NCBI GenBank assembly: GCA_019359155.1
Contig: JAHHHV010000091.1
Coordinates: 1 to 64,000 of the forward strand
Length of the DNA: 64,000 nucleotides
DNA from: Pegethrix bostrychoides GSE-TBD4-15B
GTDB taxonomy: Bacteria; Cyanobacteriota; Cyanobacteriia; Elainellales; Elainellaceae
Direction of reading: 5' to 3'
Of the stretch, positions 60,205 through 64,000 are shown in pieces. Position 1 is the first letter of the stretch; every line of letters starts with the position of its first letter. The translations under genes and the position numbers were made by a program. The notes below the pieces were generated by a model. The model saw only the letters and a program-made list of their open reading frames with translations. It was not told where the DNA came from and made no database searches.

Positions 60205-60741
60205 ATGTCTGAAACTGTGGAGATTCTCTCGGCTGACGAGATCCGCCGCACGCTGAACCGTCTGGCTTCGCAGATTGTCGAGCGCTCTGGCGATTTGACG
60301 AAGCTGGTGCTGCTGGGCATCTATACGCGCGGCGTGCCCTTGGCGCATCTGCTGGCGCGGCAGATTGAAGCCCTGGAGCAAATTGCGGTACCCGTTGGCA
60401 GTCTGGATATCACCTTCTACCGCGATGACCTCGACAAAATTAACCTCCGCACCCCCGAAAAAACCGAAATTCCGTTCGATCTCTCTGACCGCACCGTGGT
60501 GCTGGTAGACGACGTAATTTTCAAAGGCCGCACGATTCGCGCCGCGCTCAATGCCGTCACCGAATATGGTCGCCCAGAGCTAATCCGACTGGCCGTACTC
60601 GTCGATCGCGGCCACCGCGAAGTCCCCATCCACCCTGACTTTACGGGCAAAACGCTGCCGACGGCCAAAGAAGAGAAGGTGAAAGTTTACCTGCAAGAGA
60701 TAGACGGGCGAGATGGCGTGGAGCTAGTGACGCGGGGGTAG
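60205..60741 (+). CDS. pyrR: Bifunctional pyrimidine regulator/uracil phosphoribosyltransferase PyrR
   Basis: 178 residues. The PRPP loop is [18 protein letters not shown] (about 95-112), with [15 protein letters not shown] and [11 protein letters not shown] before it. In Bacillus PyrR binds mRNA of the pyr operon; in cyanobacteria only the uracil phosphoribosyltransferase or limited control is known to me. No pyr gene is adjacent. Converges on thiS with 6 bases between stops. Confidence 0.95.
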   Translation: MSETVEILSADEIRRTLNRLASQIVERSGDLTKLVLLGIYTRGVPLAHLLARQIEALEQIAVPVGSLDITFYRDDLDKINLRTPEKTEIPFDLSDRTVVLVDDVIFKGRTIRAALNAVTEYGRPELIRLAVLVDRGHREVPIHPDFTGKTLPTAKEEKVKVYLQEIDGRDGVELVTRG

Positions 60742-60747
60742 AGCCGT

Positions 60748-60954
60748 CTACCCCCCGCCTACAATCGTTACGATTTCCAGCCGATCGCCTGCCTGCACCT
60801 CTCTGGTTTTCCAGAATTGACGGTGCAGGATCTCGCCGTTGTACTCGACCGCCACCAGTTGGGGGTTGAGGCCGAGCTGCACCAGCAAATCAGGCAGGTG
60901 GGTTGGAGCCACGCGCCGCGATTCGCCGTTTACCTGAATTTCAATCTCGTGCAT
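60748..60954 (-). CDS. thiS: Sulfur carrier protein ThiS
   Basis: 68 residues, beta-grasp fold: MHEIEIQVNGESRRV, LLVQLGLNPQLVAVEYNGEI, DRLEIVTIVGGG. The terminal Gly-Gly is thiocarboxylated to give sulfur for the thiazole of thiamine. Cotranscribed with thiE upstream. Confidence 0.95.
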   Translation of the reverse strand: MHEIEIQVNGESRRVAPTHLPDLLVQLGLNPQLVAVEYNGEILHRQFWKTREVQAGDRLEIVTIVGGG

Positions 60955-60960
60955 GGTTGC

Positions 60961-61005
60961 TCTCGCGCCTGCTAATCTCGCGCCTGCTAATCTCGCGCCT
61001 GTTAA
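60961..61005. repeat. 15-bp tandem triplication between thiE and thiS
   Basis: TCTCGCGCCTGCTAA at 60961-60975 and 60976-60990, and a third copy (one base different) at 60991-61005. The third copy overlaps the thiE stop. On the minus strand it separates thiE from thiS. Confidence 0.93.
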
Positions 61006-62189
61006 TTACTGCGATGCTCTGCGGCCCGAATGGTTTGTACCCGGCTGAGCTGCGAGACAAAAAACTGCGTCATCAGCGTTGGTGGGTTGGCCTCCATAAT
61101 GGCCCGCACCACTGCTACCCGCTCGGCTCCTGCCGTCAGCACATCGGCCAGCGTCTCGGCGTTGATGCCGCCAATTGCAAACCATGGGATTGTGGCATTT
61201 TTGACCGCGTGCTGCACGTACTCCAAGCCTACTGCGGTTCGACCCGCTTTGGTCGGCGTTGCATAGACTGGGCCAACGCCAATGTAGTCTGCACCTTCGG
61301 CAATCGCTCGCCGCATTTCTTCAGGGCTTTTAGTCGAGCGACCAATGATCCGCTGCGAGCCTAGAATCTGCCGCGCCAGCCCAATCGAAATATCTTCTTG
61401 CCCCAGATGCACGCCATCCGCGTCCGCCGCCAGCGCAATATCCACTCGGTCATTGACAATCAGCAGCGCGTTGTAGCGATGGCAGAGCGCGCGCAGCTGG
61501 ATCGCTGTGCGGATGCGGGTCTGGTCATCAGCCTGTTTTTCGCGGTACTGCACCAGCATCAGGCCGCCCTCTAGCGCCGACTCCACCACAGCCAGCAGAT
61601 TTTCAACGGGCGAAGTCACCAGGTACAGATAAGCCTGAGCCAGCTTTTGGTGCCGCTGCTGGCCAGTCAGATCGCTCTCCAGCACATAGACCCGATAGCG
61701 CATCTGCTTACAGGCCGCCGCCATTTCCTGCGAGTAGAGCTTGCCATATTCTTCCAGCACTCGCAGCGCTTCCTGAGTGCGGCAGAAATTACTGCGGAGC
61801 AGGTCGTTGATGCTAGCACGCTGCTGTTCCTGCGGATGGGTGAGTTCAGTGCCCGGATCGTGGAGCGTGTCACGGGCGGCGCGGATTTTGGGGCTGTGCC
61901 ACTGGCCGAGTTCCTGCCGCAGATTTTTGCACTCCTCAGTAAACTGCGCCTGATTCAGGCCAAACCGACACCATTCTTCAATCGCCCGCAGTCCCTCTCT
62001 GGCACGATCTAGGTTGGCATCCAGAATGCGATAGATCTGAGCCTGCGGAGTGGATGGCGGGTTAAGCGCGTCAGGAGCGGAGCCAGAGTGAGTCATACCA
62101 GAAGCTGCATAGGGTAAAGAAGCGGAGTCAGCCGGAAGCACAATCGGCAGAGTTGGGCGAATCAAGCGGTCGAGTAGGTGTTTTCCCAT
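61002..62189 (-). CDS. thiE: Thiamine-phosphate synthase, two-domain cyanobacterial type (ThiE)
   Basis: 395 residues. N-terminal helical extension (about 50-190: ILDANLDRAREGLRAIEEWC; FCRTQEALRVLEEYGKL) is specific to cyanobacterial and related ThiE. The C-terminal TIM barrel (about 205-375) has LYLVTSPV, LMLVQYREKQADDQ, LIVNDRVDIALAADADGVHL, GQEDISIG, STKSPEEMRRA, DYIGVGPVYATPTK and FAIGGIN. Joins thiazole phosphate and HMP-PP to thiamine phosphate. The ATG at 62189 or a later ATG (MTHSGS) near 62096 is possible. Confidence 0.95.
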   Translation of the reverse strand: MGKHLLDRLIRPTLPIVLPADSASLPYAASGMTHSGSAPDALNPPSTPQAQIYRILDANLDRAREGLRAIEEWCRFGLNQAQFTEECKNLRQELGQWHSPKIRAARDTLHDPGTELTHPQEQQRASINDLLRSNFCRTQEALRVLEEYGKLYSQEMAAACKQMRYRVYVLESDLTGQQRHQKLAQAYLYLVTSPVENLLAVVESALEGGLMLVQYREKQADDQTRIRTAIQLRALCHRYNALLIVNDRVDIALAADADGVHLGQEDISIGLARQILGSQRIIGRSTKSPEEMRRAIAEGADYIGVGPVYATPTKAGRTAVGLEYVQHAVKNATIPWFAIGGINAETLADVLTAGAERVAVVRAIMEANPPTLMTQFFVSQLSRVQTIRAAEHRSN

Positions 62190-62338
62190 GCTACGTTAAC
62201 GGGCTGCGGGTAGGGTGATTTTTGAGTTGAGCAGCCACAATCCAAAAAATTTACTCGCAATTGCTTCGGACGGAGAAAAATCAGGCAAAATTTAATGATT
62301 GGTTTTTTGCGTTTATTTTGCGGCTCAGGAGATTGTTC

Positions 62339-64000
62339 ATGCTTCAGCTCCCTCCTCATCGGTTTGGCCAGAACTTTAGCCAGAACTTTAGCCAAAGTTG
62401 GGCATCCAGTTCAGCTCAAAAATTAGCTCAAAGAATCGCCGCACCCTGGCAAAATCGGCTGCTCTTGGTTCTGGGCATCTCGGTAACGCTGCTGTTGGCC
62501 GATCGCAACTGCAAGGCGCTGGCTGAAGCTCGTTCGGCTCTCGACAACACACCCTCCACCCGTCGCCCGTCTGAAGGTTCCGAAAAACCGCTCTCTAGCC
62601 TTAAAACAATTTGGGTGAATCCGCAAAGCGGCAGCGATGCCAGAGCCGACGGCAGCGAGCAGTCACCGTTTCGCAGCCTCAGCCGTGCCCTAGAAGCGGC
62701 GGCTCCCCAGAGCATCATTCAGCTCGCTGCTGGAACCTACAGCGCCGAGAGCGGCGAACAATTCCCGATTCGGCTGAAGCCTAACGTTACGGTGCAGGGC
62801 AACCCAGACAATTTGGGACATGCGGTCGTAATTCGGGGCGGCGGCAGCTATTCCAGCCAGAGCGCAGGTCGCCAAAACGTCACGGTTCTGGGCGCAAACC
62901 AGGCTGTGTTGACGGGCGTAACGGTGACGAATCCGGCGGTGCGTGGCTACGGGCTGTGGGTGGAAGCGGGTAGCCCGACGGTCGAAAGCAACACGTTTAC
63001 GGGTAGCAACGCTGGGCTAATCGCAGTCGGCAACAGCAGTCCTGTAATTCAAAACAATCTGTTTATGCTCAACCGCAGCGGCTTGCAGATTACGGGCGAG
63101 TCACGGCCTCAGGTTCAGAGCAATATTTTTCAGCGCACGGGGACTGGCATCACGCTGGGCGGGACGGCAGCAGGGCAAATTATCGGCAACCGGATCAGCC
63201 AAAACCGCGACGGGATAGTTGTCCAGGATCAGGCCAGCCCGACGCTCAGGCGCAATCAAGTTGAAGACAGCGAGCGCGATGGATTGGTCGTCACGGCACA
63301 GGCTCAGCCCGACTTGGGTAGCCGCCGTGACCCAGGGCAAAACCAGTTTCTCAACAGTCAGCAGCATGACGTGAATGCCACCACCCGCCAAACGCTCTCT
63401 GCGGTGGGCAACCACATCACAGGCTACGTCGTCGGCCAGCTAGATCTGACAGGTCAACAGCTGGCTTCAGCCGCCCCATCTTCTCAGGCCAGCTGGCCTG
63501 AGGCAAATTTGCCTCAAGCTAATTTGATTGCCAACCTGCCGCCCATCTCAGTTGCCAACAAAGCCTCAGCTCCAGCGCGTCCGGCCACTCATGCCGCTGC
63601 TCACTCAACAGCTCAGCCCCACCAGACGATTGCCCTCACTGCGCCTGCCAATCTACCCATTAACATTGTCGTGCCCCCACCAGAGAGCGTCAGGGTCGCA
63701 ACCGCACTCCGGCCAATTTCCAGTTTGACATCGTTGGCCAGTTCTGCTGCTCGTCAACCTGCCAGCCAACCCGCCAGTCAACCCGCCAGCCAGCTTACCA
63801 ATCAGCTTACCAATCAGCCCAGTCCTTCTCCAGTTCAAGCTGCGGCAACTCCGGTTCCAACCGCCGCTCTCTTGGGCAACGTCGTTGTCACCGCTGCGGC
63901 CAGCTTGCCTCGGCAAAATACTGCCGCTCCCAGCGCTCCGACGTTGAGCGGTTCGCCAATTAATGTGCCAGCACCACCCGCTGAACGCCGCTCCAGCAGC
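62339..64000 (+). CDS. DUF1565 right-handed beta-helix protein, incomplete at window end
   Basis: 554 codons visible with no stop; it continues beyond the window. Start at ATG 62339 with AGGAG 8 bases before. Export segment (LLLVLGISVTLLLADRNCKA, about 43-60), then DUF1565 (TIWVNPQSGSDARADGSEQS, PFRSLSRALEAAAPQSIIQL) and beta-helix turns (GYGLWVEAGSPTVESNTFTG; SSPVIQNNLFMLNRSGLQI; DGIVVQDQASPTLRRNQVED). After about 385 the sequence is Ala/Pro/Gln/Ser-rich with tandem units (QPASQPASQPASQLTNQLTN). Polysaccharide binding or cleavage is a common role of such proteins. Confidence 0.85.
   Translation, partial: MLQLPPHRFGQNFSQNFSQSWASSSAQKLAQRIAAPWQNRLLLVLGISVTLLLADRNCKALAEARSALDNTPSTRRPSEGSEKPLSSLKTIWVNPQSGSDARADGSEQSPFRSLSRALEAAAPQSIIQLAAGTYSAESGEQFPIRLKPNVTVQGNPDNLGHAVVIRGGGSYSSQSAGRQNVTVLGANQAVLTGVTVTNPAVRGYGLWVEAGSPTVESNTFTGSNAGLIAVGNSSPVIQNNLFMLNRSGLQITGESRPQVQSNIFQRTGTGITLGGTAAGQIIGNRISQNRDGIVVQDQASPTLRRNQVEDSERDGLVVTAQAQPDLGSRRDPGQNQFLNSQQHDVNATTRQTLSAVGNHITGYVVGQLDLTGQQLASAAPSSQASWPEANLPQANLIANLPPISVANKASAPARPATHAAAHSTAQPHQTIALTAPANLPINIVVPPPESVRVATALRPISSLTSLASSAARQPASQPASQPASQLTNQLTNQPSPSPVQAAATPVPTAALLGNVVVTAAASLPRQNTAAPSAPTLSGSPINVPAPPAERRSSS

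Overview
The window is chromosomal DNA from a cyanobacterium. The evidence is RbcR (the Ycf30-type regulator of Rubisco genes), a cluster matching the Synechocystis slr0144-slr0152 'PAP' (photosystem II assembly proficiency) genes, phycobilisome-fold proteins, a Z-ISO/NnrU protein, CofH for photolyase deazaflavin, two-domain ThiE, and many cyanobacteria-typical hypothetical families. At least two HIP1 octamers (44708-44715, 49139-49146) agree with this. Base composition, domain style and canonical Bcs cellulose genes would fit a Leptolyngbya-like filamentous or benthic lineage, but that is inference. I see no insertion sequence, prophage or CRISPR array.

Layout: 1-6.4 kb has hisG, a pair of exported Cys-rich repeat proteins with peptidoglycan-binding domains, a CbbY-like HAD phosphatase, a TPR protein and an orphan GvpL/F protein. 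6.7-14.5 kb has a lone receiver domain, a DUF255/thioredoxin-fold protein, tatC, an orphan ABC ATPase and the arsenosugar pair arsM-arsS. 14.7-18.5 kb has a two-gene AAA ATPase/TPR module with near-identical DNA repeats and a decayed tail of a second copy, then about 700 bp without genes. 18.5-26.9 kb is mostly minus strand: cofH, a DUF62 protein, an HDAC-family hydrolase, tRNA-Ser(GGA), a TrpD2-like protein, a LysR regulator, a solute-binding protein and rpmI-rplT.

26.9-37.6 kb is a complete cellulose locus on the minus strand (porin-like barrel, TPR, bcsZ, bcsB, bcsA). The BcsC role appears to be divided between a TPR protein and a separate beta-barrel with a proline-rich linker. 40.5-47.5 kb is the PAP-like cluster: roadblock-like protein, [2Fe-2S] ferredoxin, phycobilisome-fold protein without the bilin cysteine, V4R protein, small linker protein, phycobilisome-fold protein with the cysteine, second V4R protein, and a Ser/Thr kinase with a propeller-like tail. 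rbcR diverges from it, followed by a second kinase and a membrane-anchored solute-binding protein.

52-64 kb holds a Crp-family regulator whose start region is a 19-bp tandem duplication, an arginyl-tRNA-synthetase-like protein with no catalytic core, a small-RNA gene with clear promoter and terminator, NlpC/P60 and beta-lactamase-fold proteins, a P-type ATPase/transglutaminase operon, pyrR, thiS, thiE and the first 554 codons of a beta-helix (DUF1565) protein running off the end.

The observations most worth following are the small RNA at about 54115-54178, whose 5' part is complementary to the Yfr1 core; the coreless ArgRS-like protein; and the paired V4R/phycobilisome-fold proteins. Short exact tandem duplications (13-19 bp) recur at gene boundaries across the window.
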